Below, piece by piece: positions 1 through 9,826 of a stretch of DNA of 64,000 bases (position 1 is the first letter of the stretch; each line of letters begins with the position of its first letter). The DNA comes from Paenibacillus lycopersici. GTDB lineage: Bacteria > Bacillota > Bacilli > Paenibacillales > Paenibacillaceae. The notes beneath the pieces were generated by a model. That model ran no database searches. It was not told where the DNA came from and worked only from the letters and a program-made list of their open reading frames with translations. A program made the translations under genes and the position numbers. Location: positions 3,785,001 to 3,849,000 of the forward strand of contig NZ_CP048209.1 of NCBI RefSeq assembly GCF_010119935.1. The letters run 5' to 3'.

Positions 1-941
1 TGACGCTGCCGATCGTGTGCGCTTCCTTAAACACGGCGATCGATAAGCGATTGATGCTCCCCGGGTTCGGGCTCGGGCAGGTGAACCGGGCGGCTCGCAT
101 CGAGGCGACGGCGGGCGGCAAAGGGTTGAACGCCGCGCGCGTCATCCAATCGCTCGGCGCCCCGGTCATGGCAGCCGGCTTTGCCGGAGGCGCGAACGGC
201 AGTTGGGTGAAGAACCGGCTAGACGCGATCGGCCTCGACCACCAGTTGGTCTTGATCGACCAGGAGACCCGTATCTGTCTCAATCTGATCGATGAGAGCA
301 CCGGCGTTTCCACCGAAGTGCTGGAGCCGGGACCGGACATTTCGCCGTCCGAGAAGGAGCGTTTCCTTACGCTGTGGCGCAGCTTATGCCTCCCCGGCCG
401 CTGGATGACGCTGTCGGGCAGCCTGCCGCGAGGGCTCGGCGACGATTACTATGCGCGGCTGGTCGGCGCGGCACGTCAGGCAGGCGCCCATGTCGTGCTC
501 GACACGAGCGGCACGGCGCTCTCGCTCGGCGCGGCAAGCGGCCCGCATACCGTAAAGCCGAACGAGGACGAGTTTCGCTCCTGGACCGGCGACGACCCGC
601 GGGAGCATGACGCCGTTCGCCGATTGGCGGCTAAGCTGGGCGAAGCCGGCGTACGCACCGTCATCGTCTCGCTCGGCCGCGACGGCTGCGTTGCGGCGAC
701 GCCGGACGGCGAGCTGTGGCGAGCCGTCCCGCCCGCCGTGCAGGCGGCGAACCCGGTCGGCAGCGGCGATGCGTTCGTTGCCGGCTGGACGGTCGCCTGC
801 GCGCGGGGCATGGAGATGCCGGAGGCGCTCCGTTTCGCCGTTGCGGCGGGTACCGCGAACGCTCAATCCGCCGGAACGGGGCAAGTGAGCCTGGCGGACA
901 CGATGGCGCTGTGTGCACGCGTAGAGGTTGAACGCGCTTGA
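1..941 (+). CDS. PfkB-family sugar-phosphate kinase (tagatose-6-phosphate kinase / 1-phosphofructokinase type), first base cut off
   Basis: Likely phosphorylates a ketohexose phosphate with ATP, giving the bisphosphate cleaved by the aldolase at 14043-14921. The window opens with TG in frame, so the real ATG probably begins one base outside and the protein starts MTLPIVCASLNTAIDK, matching the FruK/LacC N-terminus; the GTG at 15 is internal. Counted from that Met, PfkB signature 1 (GGKGLNAA) is near residues 39-46 and signature 2 (NPVGSGDAF) near 251-259, with the catalytic base Asp257. About 313 residues, normal for the family. It converges on the ROK gene. Family assignment is firm. Tagatose-6-phosphate rather than fructose-1-phosphate as substrate is inferred from neighbours. 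Confidence 0.9.
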   Translation, partial: TLPIVCASLNTAIDKRLMLPGFGLGQVNRAARIEATAGGKGLNAARVIQSLGAPVMAAGFAGGANGSWVKNRLDAIGLDHQLVLIDQETRICLNLIDESTGVSTEVLEPGPDISPSEKERFLTLWRSLCLPGRWMTLSGSLPRGLGDDYYARLVGAARQAGAHVVLDTSGTALSLGAASGPHTVKPNEDEFRSWTGDDPREHDAVRRLAAKLGEAGVRTVIVSLGRDGCVAATPDGELWRAVPPAVQAANPVGSGDAFVAGWTVACARGMEMPEALRFAVAAGTANAQSAGTGQVSLADTMALCARVEVERA

Positions 942-999
942 GGAATCGGTGACCGGTCAGTCGGGATCTCCGTATGCGAGGCTGCTTCGAGAACACGGA

Positions 1000-1032
1000 A
1001 ACGTCCGCTTCCATGAACGGGAAGCGGACGTT
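1000..1032 (+). terminator. Hairpin downstream of the PfkB-family kinase
   Basis: A perfect 13-bp stem (1000-1012 pairing with 1020-1032) with a 7-nt loop lies 59 bp after the kinase stop. There is no clear T-run, so it may terminate weakly or protect the mRNA 3' end. Confidence 0.5.
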
Positions 1033-1145
1033 ATGCTGTCATCATCTTATGAGGCTCGCGAGCGCGTCAAGCTGCAGATCAAGGCCGTCCAGGCAGACCG
1101 AGCCGTCAAGCAAGCCATCAAGTCCGGTATTCTCGTTAAGTCCGC

Positions 1146-1311
1146 GATAGACGTTGCTGTTCGCATGACGCACGATGCCAGACCGCGATCTCCTTGTCGA
1201 TTCCACCGATAGTCGTTGCTGCTCGCTTGACGCACGCTGCCAGACCGCGATTTCCCAGTCAACTCCACCGATAGACGTTGCTGCCCGCATGACGCAGGCT
1301 GGCAGCCGGAA
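1146..1311. repeat. 62-bp tandem repeat, about 2.6 copies
   Basis: Units start with GATAG at 1146, 1208 and 1270, exactly 62 bp apart, and diverge by a few substitutions. The third copy is partial. The array fills the gap between the convergent PfkB and ROK genes. No gene with a ribosome site is visible in it. Confidence 0.8.
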
Positions 1312-1349
1312 ACCGTCAACTGCTCGATTCGAAGGCGCCATCGTCCGCT

Positions 1350-2327
1350 TCAATAGCTCGCTGCGTAGGAGACGGCACCGATCAAGCCGGCGGAATCGCC
1401 CAATGCGGCTTTCAGGATAGCCGGCTTCTTCTCGAAGGTGTATCGCGCTTGTATTCGCTCCCGGATCGGGCCGAGCAGCAGGTCGCCCGCTTCGGCCACG
1501 CCGCCGCCGATAATGACGGCTTCCGGATTGAGCAGGGTGACGGCCGTCAGCACTTTGGCGGACAGCACCTCCCCGGCCAAGCGGAATATCCGTCCGGCCA
1601 CGGCGTCGCCGGCCATCGCGGCCGTATACACGTCTTGCGCCGTCGGCGTACGGTTCAACCGGCTGAGCGAGGTGCTCTCGCCGTTTGTCTCCAGCGCCTC
1701 TCTAGCCAAGCGCGCGATGCCCGTGGCGGAGACGATACTCTCGACGCAGCCGCGTCTGCCGCAATTGCACGCCCCGTCCTGTCCCTCGACGGCGTCATGT
1801 CCGATCTCGCCGGCATAGAAGCTGGCGCCGCGGACGAGCCGCCCGTCCGCCACGATCGCCACGGCGATGCCGGTGCCGATCGTAATGCACAGCGCGTTCT
1901 TGTATCCCCGGCCCGCGCCGGCCTGCATCTCGCCGAGCGCATAGATGCGGACGTCGTTGTCGATATGCACGGGGACGCCCAGGCGGCGGCTCATCTGCTC
2001 GGCGAACGGAACGCCGCGCCAGCCGAGGTTGGAGGCGCCTTCCGCACGGCCGAGCACGGGATCGACCCAGCCGGGAACCCCCATGCCGACAATGGCCACG
2101 CCGTCCGTGAAGCCCGCCTCCCGCGCAAGCGCGTGGATCGCTTCGGCCAAGGCGTCGCAGAACGAATCCGGCCGATCGGTCGTTCCCGGAAAATGCGGCT
2201 TCAGCGTCGGAATGACCGTCTTCTTCAGCAGCGTGCGCGTCTCGTCGAAGATGCCGATCACCGTGTTCGTGCCGCCTATATCGACGCCAACCAGCGCTTT
2301 CATCGGCTTGGCCTCGTCAAGCTTCAT
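1350..2327 (-). CDS. ROK-family sugar kinase
   Basis: Probably phosphorylates an (N-acetyl)hexosamine or hexose at C6 in the cytoplasm. The ATP-binding motif DIGGTN lies just after the start. Then come a DND sugar-binding region, an IGTGI phosphate motif, GEIGH, and the ROK zinc signature CNCGRRGCVE. The start at 2327 overlaps nagA by 11 bp and has GAGG 7 nt upstream. An internal ATG at 2303 (MKALVGVDIGG), also with GAGG 8 nt upstream, matches family N-termini and is equally possible. Translational coupling with nagA suggests this kinase supplies the N-acetylhexosamine 6-phosphate that NagA deacetylates. Substrate specificity is inferred. Confidence 0.9.
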   Translation of the reverse strand: MKLDEAKPMKALVGVDIGGTNTVIGIFDETRTLLKKTVIPTLKPHFPGTTDRPDSFCDALAEAIHALAREAGFTDGVAIVGMGVPGWVDPVLGRAEGASNLGWRGVPFAEQMSRRLGVPVHIDNDVRIYALGEMQAGAGRGYKNALCITIGTGIAVAIVADGRLVRGASFYAGEIGHDAVEGQDGACNCGRRGCVESIVSATGIARLAREALETNGESTSLSRLNRTPTAQDVYTAAMAGDAVAGRIFRLAGEVLSAKVLTAVTLLNPEAVIIGGGVAEAGDLLLGPIRERIQARYTFEKKPAILKAALGDSAGLIGAVSYAASY

Positions 2328-3492
2328 GGGACTGCCTCGCATAAACCGAACGGCCGCCGACAATCGTCTCGTACAGGTCGAGCTCCCGGTCGACGAGGAC
2401 GAAGTCCGCGTCCTTGCCCGTTTCCAGCGATCCTTTGCGATCCGACACGCCCGCCTGGCGGGCGGGAACCTCCGTTATCGAAGGGAGCAGCCGCTCCAGC
2501 GAATAGCCCGTGAACCGGATGGCATTCCGCAGCGCCTGAATCGTCGTGAGCGCGCTGCCGGCCAGGCTGGAGCCGTCCTTCAGATAAATTTGGCCTTCAT
2601 GCATGGTGACGCCGCCATAGTCGCCGTCGGGCAGGCCGGCGCAGGTCACCGCATCGGTGATCAAACAGACGTTCATCGCGCCCTTCGTCTCGAACAGCAG
2701 CTTGACCGCGGCCGGATGGACATGGATGCCGTCGCAGATCAGCTCCGTCGTCAGTTCGGACAACAGCAGGCCGGCCCCGGCGACGCCTGGCTCGCGGTGA
2801 TGCAGCGGGCTCATCCCGTTGAAATGATGCGTCGTATGGCTGATGCCTGCGCCGACGGCGTCGCGCATCTGCTCGAACGTAGCGTCGGAATGCCCCGCCG
2901 AAACCGTAATGCCGCCGGCCGCGAATTGACGGACGGCAGCCATGCCGCCATCGATCTCGGGCGCGACCGTGGCGATTCGGATCTGCCCCGCCGCCGCATC
3001 GATCAGCCGCTTGATCTCGGCCTCCGTCGGAATCCGCAGATCCGCCTTGCTCTGGGCGCCGCGCCTTCGCTCCGACAGATACGGCCCTTCCAGATGGATG
3101 CCGATCAAGCCGGCGCCGGTCACGCCTTGATTCATCGCGTCTGCCGACGCGCGCAGCGCCTGCTCGATCTCCGCCAGCGGCGCGGTCGTCGTCGTCGCGA
3201 GAAACGCGGTTGTCCCGTGCGCGGCATGGAAGCGGCTGACGCCGTCCAACTCCGCGTACGTGCCGGACATTACGTTGCATCCGCCGCCGCCGTGGATATG
3301 CACGTCTATGAAGCCCGGCAGCAGCAGCCTTCCGCCGGCGTCATGCCGGGCAATCGCGGGATCGGCCGCCAGCTCCGGCCCTCCGATCGCGGCGATCGTG
3401 CCGGCGTCGTCAACGACGAGCGTGCCTTGCTCCACGATGCCGGCCGGCGTGTAAATCGTTGCGTTTGTCCAATAAGCGGCTTTCGAAGCCAT
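2317..3492 (-). CDS. nagA: N-acetylglucosamine-6-phosphate deacetylase (NagA/AgaA family)
   Basis: Hydrolyses GlcNAc-6-phosphate, or GalNAc-6-phosphate in AgaA relatives, to the amino sugar phosphate and acetate. The 391-residue protein is full length for this amidohydrolase family. Visible motifs are the metal HxH (GFIDVHIHGGGG), HLEGPY with the metal Glu, SAGHSDA, HHFNGMSPLHHREPG, CDGIHVHP, and LITDAV with the catalytic Asp. AGGAG sits 8 nt before the ATG. It is followed by an overlapping ROK kinase and preceded by an epimerase-like gene 117 bp away. The companion SIS isomerase, PfkB kinase and KbaY-type aldolase suggest N-acetylgalactosamine rather than GlcNAc use; that part is inference. 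Confidence 0.92.
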   Translation of the reverse strand: MASKAAYWTNATIYTPAGIVEQGTLVVDDAGTIAAIGGPELAADPAIARHDAGGRLLLPGFIDVHIHGGGGCNVMSGTYAELDGVSRFHAAHGTTAFLATTTTAPLAEIEQALRASADAMNQGVTGAGLIGIHLEGPYLSERRRGAQSKADLRIPTEAEIKRLIDAAAGQIRIATVAPEIDGGMAAVRQFAAGGITVSAGHSDATFEQMRDAVGAGISHTTHHFNGMSPLHHREPGVAGAGLLLSELTTELICDGIHVHPAAVKLLFETKGAMNVCLITDAVTCAGLPDGDYGGVTMHEGQIYLKDGSSLAGSALTTIQALRNAIRFTGYSLERLLPSITEVPARQAGVSDRKGSLETGKDADFVLVDRELDLYETIVGGRSVYARQSHEA

Positions 3493-3608
3493 GCCATCAT
3501 CTCCTATAAGAACGGATCGCTGTTACGGAAAAGATGCATTCTGACTCGGCTCAGCTGCTGTACATGTCCAACGTATTCGTCAAGCGGCCTCAAGCTAGTA
3601 CGACGAGG

Positions 3609-4427
3609 TTACTTCTCCTGCGCGAAGGCGGACATATAGCGCACGAATGCCGGGAACGCGACGTCCGGCGGTTCAATCTCCGGATGCCACCGCTTCTCCC
3701 ATTCGAACGAGAAGTACCCGTCGTAGCCCTGCTCGCGCAGCAATTCGAGGCAAGCTCCGATCGGCACATCGCCTTCGCCGGGCAAACAAAGCCGGCGATT
3801 CTCGTTGGAACCGGACATATCCTTCACGTGAACGTGCCGGACGTAGGGCCCTAGCTTCGCGTAGGTCGCCTCCGGCCGCTGGCCGCCGCCGTGCTTGTAC
3901 GTAACCTGAATGTCCCACAGCACGCCAATCGCCGGCGAATGCGTGCGGTTCAGCACGTCATGCAGAATGTCGTGGTCGGCAAAATCGCCATGCGTCTCGA
4001 TCAACACCATCACCTGCTTGCGCAGGGCATAATCGCCAAGCGTCTGAAGACCGGCAGCGACGGCAGCGATCGTCGGTTCCATGTTCGCCTTGTCGGGGAT
4101 CGCGTCGCCGAACACGCGAATGTATGGCACGCCGAGACGCTCGGCCAAATCGATGGTCGCCTTGCCTTCTTGAATCGCCTCTTCGTAGCGTTCCGGCGCA
4201 TGGAAGACGCAGGACGTGCTCAGGCAGCAGATCGCCAGTCCTTTGCCCCGCAGCGCCTCCTTGGTCGAATCGATCCGCTCCGGCAGGAACGGCGGGCATT
4301 TCGGCAGCAGCAGCTCATCCTGAATGCCGCGCACCTCGATGGCGTCATAGCCGAGCCGGGCCGCCTCCTCCATGATGCGTTCCCACGTCCAGTCGGGACA
4401 GCCGAGCGTATTGAGAGCAAGTTTCAC
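3609..4427 (-). CDS. Sugar phosphate isomerase/epimerase (xylose-isomerase-like TIM barrel)
   Basis: A 272-residue AP-endonuclease-2/IolE-type TIM barrel. It shows the family pattern of metal acids and histidines: E in IETHGDF, D in LWDIQVTY, H in HVHVKDM and E in FSFEWEKRWHPE near the C-terminus. The GTG start is chosen because AAGGAG lies 8 nt upstream. It runs in the same direction as nagA and the ROK gene and may be co-transcribed with them. The exact sugar is unknown; such proteins commonly epimerise or isomerise keto-sugars made by Gfo/Idh/MocA dehydrogenases, two of which are encoded upstream. Confidence 0.85.
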   Translation of the reverse strand: MKLALNTLGCPDWTWERIMEEAARLGYDAIEVRGIQDELLLPKCPPFLPERIDSTKEALRGKGLAICCLSTSCVFHAPERYEEAIQEGKATIDLAERLGVPYIRVFGDAIPDKANMEPTIAAVAAGLQTLGDYALRKQVMVLIETHGDFADHDILHDVLNRTHSPAIGVLWDIQVTYKHGGGQRPEATYAKLGPYVRHVHVKDMSGSNENRRLCLPGEGDVPIGACLELLREQGYDGYFSFEWEKRWHPEIEPPDVAFPAFVRYMSAFAQEK

Positions 4428-4609
4428 CGTAACATCTCCTTTTCGTTATGAGCGCTTTCGCCTCTTACGTTCTTAATACCCTACTCGCGCGTGAAATCCT
4501 GCTAGCTTCGCCTTTTAAGCCCCTTCTTCCAAATTCCTCCCATGCAAATTGCGAACGGCATTCGGCAGAGTCCTTGAAGCCCGGTTTCAATCCGGCGCCT
4601 AAGCCGGTT

Positions 4610-7600
4610 TCAATCCAGCACCGTAACGGCATGCGCAGCTTCGAGGCCTGTTGCCGCATCTTTCACCGATATTGTCCACGTCCCCGTCCGGGCGTTGACC
4701 GGGATCGCGAATGCATGCGCGCACTCGCCGCGTTCCGCGTATACGTTGTCGGAGTAGAGCCATTCGCGGCTGCCGTCCGGGCCGTACACGTGGACGCTCA
4801 GCACGCTGGCGAACGATTGCGCGCCATCGGCATCAAGCATGAACCGGACCTGCGCCGTATCGCCGCGCTTCCACGCGTCGGCCGCGTCGATCCGCAAGCC
4901 CGTCGCGCGGCACGGCAGCAGCGCGAACAGCTTCGTGTCGCCTTCGGCCAGCTCGAAGTCCGCCTCGTCGGCATATCCTACATAGCGGCGCTCGCGGATA
5001 TCGTACACATGCGCCTTCTCCGCGAAAGCGAAGCGCAGCCGTTCGGCCGCGTCCTGCCGCTCCCGGCCGGCGCCGACGGCCAAGCCGTCATGGCCGAGCG
5101 CCTGGTTCCGGCTCAGCTTCCGCAGGACGGCAACGTATGCGGCGCCGTCGCCGGCGTAATAGAAGCTCTCGCAGCCGGTCTCGAACGGACTGCCGTCCGC
5201 GCGCGTCAGCGATGCCGGCTTGACCGCGCCCGACAGGCCGACGAGGCTGCGGATAAGCTTGCGCAGCGCGGCGCCCTCCCCGGTCTGCGTACGAAGCTTC
5301 GGATAGTTGTTCAGCGCGATGTTAAGATAGACGGCTTTCCCCTTGCCTTGCTCTCGTACGTTCACGGCGACGACCTGGCGCGCGAAATCATCGCGGTATG
5401 CCGGCGTCCCCGCGGCCGAGCGCGTGCCGAATTCCGCCATGCGTTCATCCTCGAACGCGCCCGGCGCAAAATACGGGAACGCCACATTCGGCACGAAGCC
5501 GTCGTTGATATAGAACGGCTCGGCTTCCGTCGTCAGCCGCTCGATGCCGAACAGGCCGTCCAGCGAGCCGGCTTCCAGCATGCGGCCGCGATGATCCATG
5601 AGGCCGGTCTGGAAATCCCCGATGACGGTCCCGCCCTCGCCGACGAAGCGGGCGATCGCCAGCGCCTCCCCTTCGCCGAGCGCGACCGAATACGGCAGCA
5701 CGAGCAGCTTGATGCCTCGGGCGGCCAGCTCGCCCGCCTCGATCTGCTGCGTGGCGACAAAGTCATACTGATAGCCGAGATCCTCCAGCATATCGATCCA
5801 GCCTTGGCGGTTGCTCTCGAAGCGCGCCTTGTCGCCCAGAATGGCCGTACTGCGCACGGAGGCCATCGAATAATGCAGCGCGATGCCGCAGTGATCGCGC
5901 TTCGCGGCATGCAGCAGCAGCTTGCCGATGCCATGCTCGCGGATTTCCCGGAACGGCACGCTCAGATCGCGGGCGCTTCTGCTCAGGGAGTAATCGGGAT
6001 TCAGCAAGCTGTATTCCCAGAACAGGTTGCAGAGCGTCAGCCCGTGATAGACGGCATGCCAGACGCCGTATTGCGCGTTAACCCCGTCCGCGCCGTAGCC
6101 GAACCAGCCGCCGATAATCGTGCCGGGCTTGGCGAACGAGCGGTGGAATTCGTATTGATTGCCGACGCCGTACGCTTCGAAATACCCGACGTGCTGGTGC
6201 AGGCGGTAGTAATCGTAGCCGGAATAGGCCGTCGACGCCTGGCAGCCGGACATTCGGATGACCCCGCCCTCGTCGGCTTCGCGCACCAGGGCGGCGATTC
6301 GGCGGTAGGCGTCGACGAAGATATGCTCCATGAAGCGCCGATGATCGGTCCACGGGGCGAACTGCCGGGTCTTCCTCGCTTCTTCGCGCGTATGCGGGAC
6401 GACATCCTCCCAGCTGGCGAACGCCGTGCCCCAAGCGCCGTTCAGCTCTTCGAGCTGACCGTATTCCTGCCGCAGCCAGACGCGCATCTCGCGCATGCAA
6501 TGAGCGCAGAAGCACAGATCCAGCTCGTCGGTATAACACGTAAGCGAGCCCTCGTCGTTGGCGAAATAAGCGATCGGTCCGAATGTCCTGAATTCGGACA
6601 CGGTTGCCGTAATCTTGCTCCGCTGCTCTTCCCAGAACGACGGATCGTTCAGGCACGGCACGCGGACCAGGAAGCGCTTGTCGCGGGTCCGGTAGTACCG
6701 CTCCTTCCGCTCGACGTACGGCGCGCGATGGTACCAGTAGACGCCCATCCCCGAGGCGCCGGACATCGTCAGTGTCTTGGCGCTGCCGGGATACAGGCCG
6801 GTGACGCCGATTTCGCGGTAGCGCTCGGCGACGAGCGGGAGAAAGTCGCCATGGCCCCGGTTCTGCGGCGCGGTGAATACTTCGAAGTCGTCCAGCCGCC
6901 GCTTCGACGGCGTAACGACGATGCCGCCGGACGACCAGCGCTGAAGCAGGCGCCCGCCCCGTCTGATGTCGGCTTGCACCTCGATATGCATCGACTTGGC
7001 TGCCGCAGCGCGGTACGCATGCGTCAGCGTCTCGCCGATTCGCAGCTCGGGCGACGATTGCTCCAGCACCCGGCCGAAATCATCCGCGACACGGATGACG
7101 AGCTGTACGCCGGATTCGCCCTGCAGCCGGAAGACCGCGTGAAGCGTCTCCCCGAGTGCCAGCGCGTCATGGTTGACGGAAGCGTGCGCGAACGAGGCGG
7201 CAAGCGGCCTCTCCAGCGCGAACGTGGCGAATTCCAGTACGCCTTCGCCGGCGAACGCTTCGACCTCGATGCGGAATGCGCCTCCGTCGTCCAACGATTC
7301 CGGCAGCCTAAGCAAGCCGTCCGAACCGCAATCGCCTTCGGCGACGATTTCGTCGCAGCCGTCCTTGATCCTGTACCGCAGCCGGTCGGACGCCGCGCTG
7401 CCTTCGCGGCGGATTATCCAGCTGCGCTCGCCCTGTTCGGCGACGGAGAGCGCGCAGTCCGGCTCGCGCTTCGCCGCCCATACGACGCTGCGGTACGCCA
7501 GCTCGTAGAAGTAGTCGAGGAACGCGAAGGACGCGCCGGTCCGGACGCCGCTCCACTTGTCGATCACGGCGTCGTACGTCGACTCCTTGCCGGTATAGTC

Positions 7601-8365
7601 CTTATGCTGCGGCAAAATATCGCGCGGATAGTAGCCGAAGGCGACGACGCGCCCTTGGCCGTACGACTTTACGGCTGCGATCGGCGCGCCCCCCTCCGCT
7701 TCGATCAGCACTTCGCCGGCGGCCTCGTACGGGTAATAGGCGAGCTGCTCGCTCGGCAGCCGCCCGAACGGAATGCCCCGCGTAATATAATGCGGCGCCG
7801 CTGCCGACCAGCGGCCGGACGCCAACAGATCGAAGCGCACCTTCGGATAGCCTTCGCCGGCGTTGTTGTCGACGGCAAAGCCTTCTTCGAACAGGTTGAC
7901 GAGCGGCGACAGCGCCTCCAGCTCAGGCGATTTGGGCTTGTCTTCGCCATTGAACGGACGAATCAGCACAAGCCCCGCGCCTGCCTCGACGCGACGCAGA
8001 ATCGCCTGCCGGGTCGCCGGCGTGAAATGCGCCCAGCCATTCACCGCAGGAATGACGAGCACATCGTAGTGCTCCTCCGAGACGAGCGCGCGCTCCAGAT
8101 TGTCAATCATGACATGCTGGTCGTCGACCGCGGCGCGGATATCGTAATAGTCGCCGATCCCCCACTTGTTCAAGTCCCACGCTCTGTCGAATGTGACGGT
8201 TTCGAAATCGACGCCGGTGCGGCGGATGAATTCGACGATTTCGTACCCATGCTTGACGCTCGGGACGAAGAACAGCTTCAGCCGCTCCCCTGCGGGCGGC
8301 TTCATGCGGCTCGGACTCGGGTCGCCGAAGCCGGTGTCGTATGCAAGGTCGTATAGCTTTTCCAT
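4610..8365 (-). CDS. Very large GH42-like glycoside hydrolase with beta-galactosidase trimerisation domain
   Basis: A 1251-residue protein, well beyond a normal GH42 enzyme of about 700. The ATG at 8365 has AAGGAGG 7 nt upstream; the open frame runs upstream but has no better start. The N-terminal part (about 1-480) contains a GATase/ThuA-like stretch (YDVLVIPAVNGW) and beta-rich segments. A TIM barrel follows from about 495, with the NDEG tetrad near 603 and a CFCAHC cysteine cluster near 618, as in the zinc site of GH42 enzymes. A trimerisation GATase-like domain spans about 850-940, with a beta-sandwich tail. No signal peptide, so it acts on imported oligosaccharides. The substrate is unknown; neighbours suggest an amino-sugar-containing glycan. 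Confidence 0.8.
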   Translation of the reverse strand: MEKLYDLAYDTGFGDPSPSRMKPPAGERLKLFFVPSVKHGYEIVEFIRRTGVDFETVTFDRAWDLNKWGIGDYYDIRAAVDDQHVMIDNLERALVSEEHYDVLVIPAVNGWAHFTPATRQAILRRVEAGAGLVLIRPFNGEDKPKSPELEALSPLVNLFEEGFAVDNNAGEGYPKVRFDLLASGRWSAAAPHYITRGIPFGRLPSEQLAYYPYEAAGEVLIEAEGGAPIAAVKSYGQGRVVAFGYYPRDILPQHKDYTGKESTYDAVIDKWSGVRTGASFAFLDYFYELAYRSVVWAAKREPDCALSVAEQGERSWIIRREGSAASDRLRYRIKDGCDEIVAEGDCGSDGLLRLPESLDDGGAFRIEVEAFAGEGVLEFATFALERPLAASFAHASVNHDALALGETLHAVFRLQGESGVQLVIRVADDFGRVLEQSSPELRIGETLTHAYRAAAAKSMHIEVQADIRRGGRLLQRWSSGGIVVTPSKRRLDDFEVFTAPQNRGHGDFLPLVAERYREIGVTGLYPGSAKTLTMSGASGMGVYWYHRAPYVERKERYYRTRDKRFLVRVPCLNDPSFWEEQRSKITATVSEFRTFGPIAYFANDEGSLTCYTDELDLCFCAHCMREMRVWLRQEYGQLEELNGAWGTAFASWEDVVPHTREEARKTRQFAPWTDHRRFMEHIFVDAYRRIAALVREADEGGVIRMSGCQASTAYSGYDYYRLHQHVGYFEAYGVGNQYEFHRSFAKPGTIIGGWFGYGADGVNAQYGVWHAVYHGLTLCNLFWEYSLLNPDYSLSRSARDLSVPFREIREHGIGKLLLHAAKRDHCGIALHYSMASVRSTAILGDKARFESNRQGWIDMLEDLGYQYDFVATQQIEAGELAARGIKLLVLPYSVALGEGEALAIARFVGEGGTVIGDFQTGLMDHRGRMLEAGSLDGLFGIERLTTEAEPFYINDGFVPNVAFPYFAPGAFEDERMAEFGTRSAAGTPAYRDDFARQVVAVNVREQGKGKAVYLNIALNNYPKLRTQTGEGAALRKLIRSLVGLSGAVKPASLTRADGSPFETGCESFYYAGDGAAYVAVLRKLSRNQALGHDGLAVGAGRERQDAAERLRFAFAEKAHVYDIRERRYVGYADEADFELAEGDTKLFALLPCRATGLRIDAADAWKRGDTAQVRFMLDADGAQSFASVLSVHVYGPDGSREWLYSDNVYAERGECAHAFAIPVNARTGTWTISVKDAATGLEAAHAVTVLD

Positions 8366-8851
8366 GACAATCCCTCCTTGAACGGAAGATGGTTCCGCTT
8401 GCTCCGGCAATGATAAAGTTGCACGACTCATGCGGCATCCCCTCTTTCGAAGCCGCGTTTCGATCGGGAGACTCCGCCTCATTACCAGCCTAGAACATCG
8501 GTTGCGGGAAGGAAATCGCCTGTTCTTTGACTGCTTCACCTATTTTTGGCGCATGCGAAAAAAAGTGAAACAGCGATAAATTCGACCAGTCCTCTCTTGT
8601 CCGGTAATCAAGCGCTGGCGTTTGCCGCGGTCATGATTCACGAGCATTAGGTGCCCTGCGGCTTAACTCCGAGCAAGCGTCGTAAGCAGCACTATATTCT
8701 GGAACGCCAATAAGCCGCGTCGCGCACCGTGAAGTGCGTTAAGCGGCCTTGTTAATCCGATTCCAATCGCGTTAACGCGTTAGTCGGTTCATTCAAGCGT
8801 TGAAGTTATTCAAGCGTTCGTTCGGTTATCTCGCCTATGTCATGGAGGAGA
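8366..8851. other. Intergenic region upstream of the GH42-like gene, with one hairpin
   Basis: No convincing gene. A two-part stem (GCCGC/GCGGC outside and CGCAC/GTGCG inside) spans 8714-8747, about 105 bp beyond the stop of the oxidoreductase gene at 8852. It could end that transcript but has no T-run. The part nearest 8366 must hold the leader of the GH42-like gene; I cannot place its promoter. Confidence 0.4.
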
Positions 8852-9826
8852 TTATCCGTCTTCATATCGCTCCGCGCGCTGCCGGATCGCTTCCATCACT
8901 TCGATCGACTGCTGCGAGGAGCGCAAGTCGTCCTGGAGCGAATGCCCCTGCTGCAGCCCGTCCAGGAAGCTCGCATTCTCATCGTAGAATCCGAAAGCTT
9001 CCAGCCAATCGCCTTCCGCCTGATCGACTTCTTCCCTGCCTCGGTCGGCATACTTCAGACTCGCTGTTGGACCGGCGCCTTCCTGCAGCGGCAGCCGCAG
9101 CTCGCACGAGAATCCTTCGCCCCGCACGGTCACCTTCTCCACGGCGATGCCGGAATACGGATAACAGAGCAGCTGGACGCGAACGCCGTTCTTGAACCTG
9201 CCGTCGGCGATCATATTAACGACGCCCGGCCCGGCTTCCGGGAGCTCGTCATATCGGAACCGCAGCTCGGCGTAGTCCGAGCCCGCGATGAATTTGGCCG
9301 CATCAACGGCATGGATGGCGGTCGTGGAGAAATCCGCATCTTTCCGATCGATGCGAATCATCTCGTACGTCAAGCTGTATATGCGTCTGCCCCGGGACGC
9401 GTTCAAGATGGCGGCCAGCTTGCGCGTCAGCGGGGCGAAGCGCCGGTTGAACGCGACGCGATGCGGAATGCCGAGCTCGGCCGCCCGCTGCCGGAGCAGC
9501 CTCGTCTCCGCCGCGTCGATGCCCGGCGGCTTCTCCAGGAAGACGGGAATGCCCGCTTCCATCGCCTGCAGCGCCAGCGATGCGGTATGTTCGACGGACA
9601 CGACGATCCATACCGCGTCCAGCTCCTCTTCCGCGAGCATCCGCGCGAAGTCCGTATATGCGCGCGCGAAACCGAACGCCGTTCGGAACGATTCGGCCGC
9701 TTCGGCGTCGACGTCGCAGCACGCGGCCAGGAAGAGATTGCCCGTAGCTTCCCGATAGCGCGTCAAGCAGCGGCCGTGCGTCGCTCTGGAATGCCAGCCG
9801 CAGCCGACGAGTCCGATTCGTATCAT
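8852..9826 (-). CDS. Gfo/Idh/MocA family NAD(P)-dependent oxidoreductase
   Basis: A 324-residue protein with an N-terminal Rossmann fold (IRIGLVGCGWHSRATHG), the family EKP motif (FLEKPPGIDA, about residue 95) and the C-terminal alpha/beta domain containing a HAVDAAKFI helix. The ATG at 9826 is preceded by GGAGGT at 7 nt. Its start overlaps the stop of the upstream glycosidase-like gene in an ATGA (9823-9826), so the two are translationally coupled and probably act on the same sugar. The family oxidises hydroxyls of sugars or cyclitols, and a few members (GH109, GH179) cleave glycosides by transient oxidation. Which applies cannot be told from sequence alone. Confidence 0.88.
   Translation of the reverse strand: MIRIGLVGCGWHSRATHGRCLTRYREATGNLFLAACCDVDAEAAESFRTAFGFARAYTDFARMLAEEELDAVWIVVSVEHTASLALQAMEAGIPVFLEKPPGIDAAETRLLRQRAAELGIPHRVAFNRRFAPLTRKLAAILNASRGRRIYSLTYEMIRIDRKDADFSTTAIHAVDAAKFIAGSDYAELRFRYDELPEAGPGVVNMIADGRFKNGVRVQLLCYPYSGIAVEKVTVRGEGFSCELRLPLQEGAGPTASLKYADRGREEVDQAEGDWLEAFGFYDENASFLDGLQQGHSLQDDLRSSQQSIEVMEAIRQRAERYEDG

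Noticed and set aside
4448..8356. 1302-codon open frame on the + strand
   Set aside because: It lies fully opposite the GH42-like gene, has no ribosome site, and its composition is the antisense of a GC-rich gene. The minus-strand protein has family motifs; this one has none.
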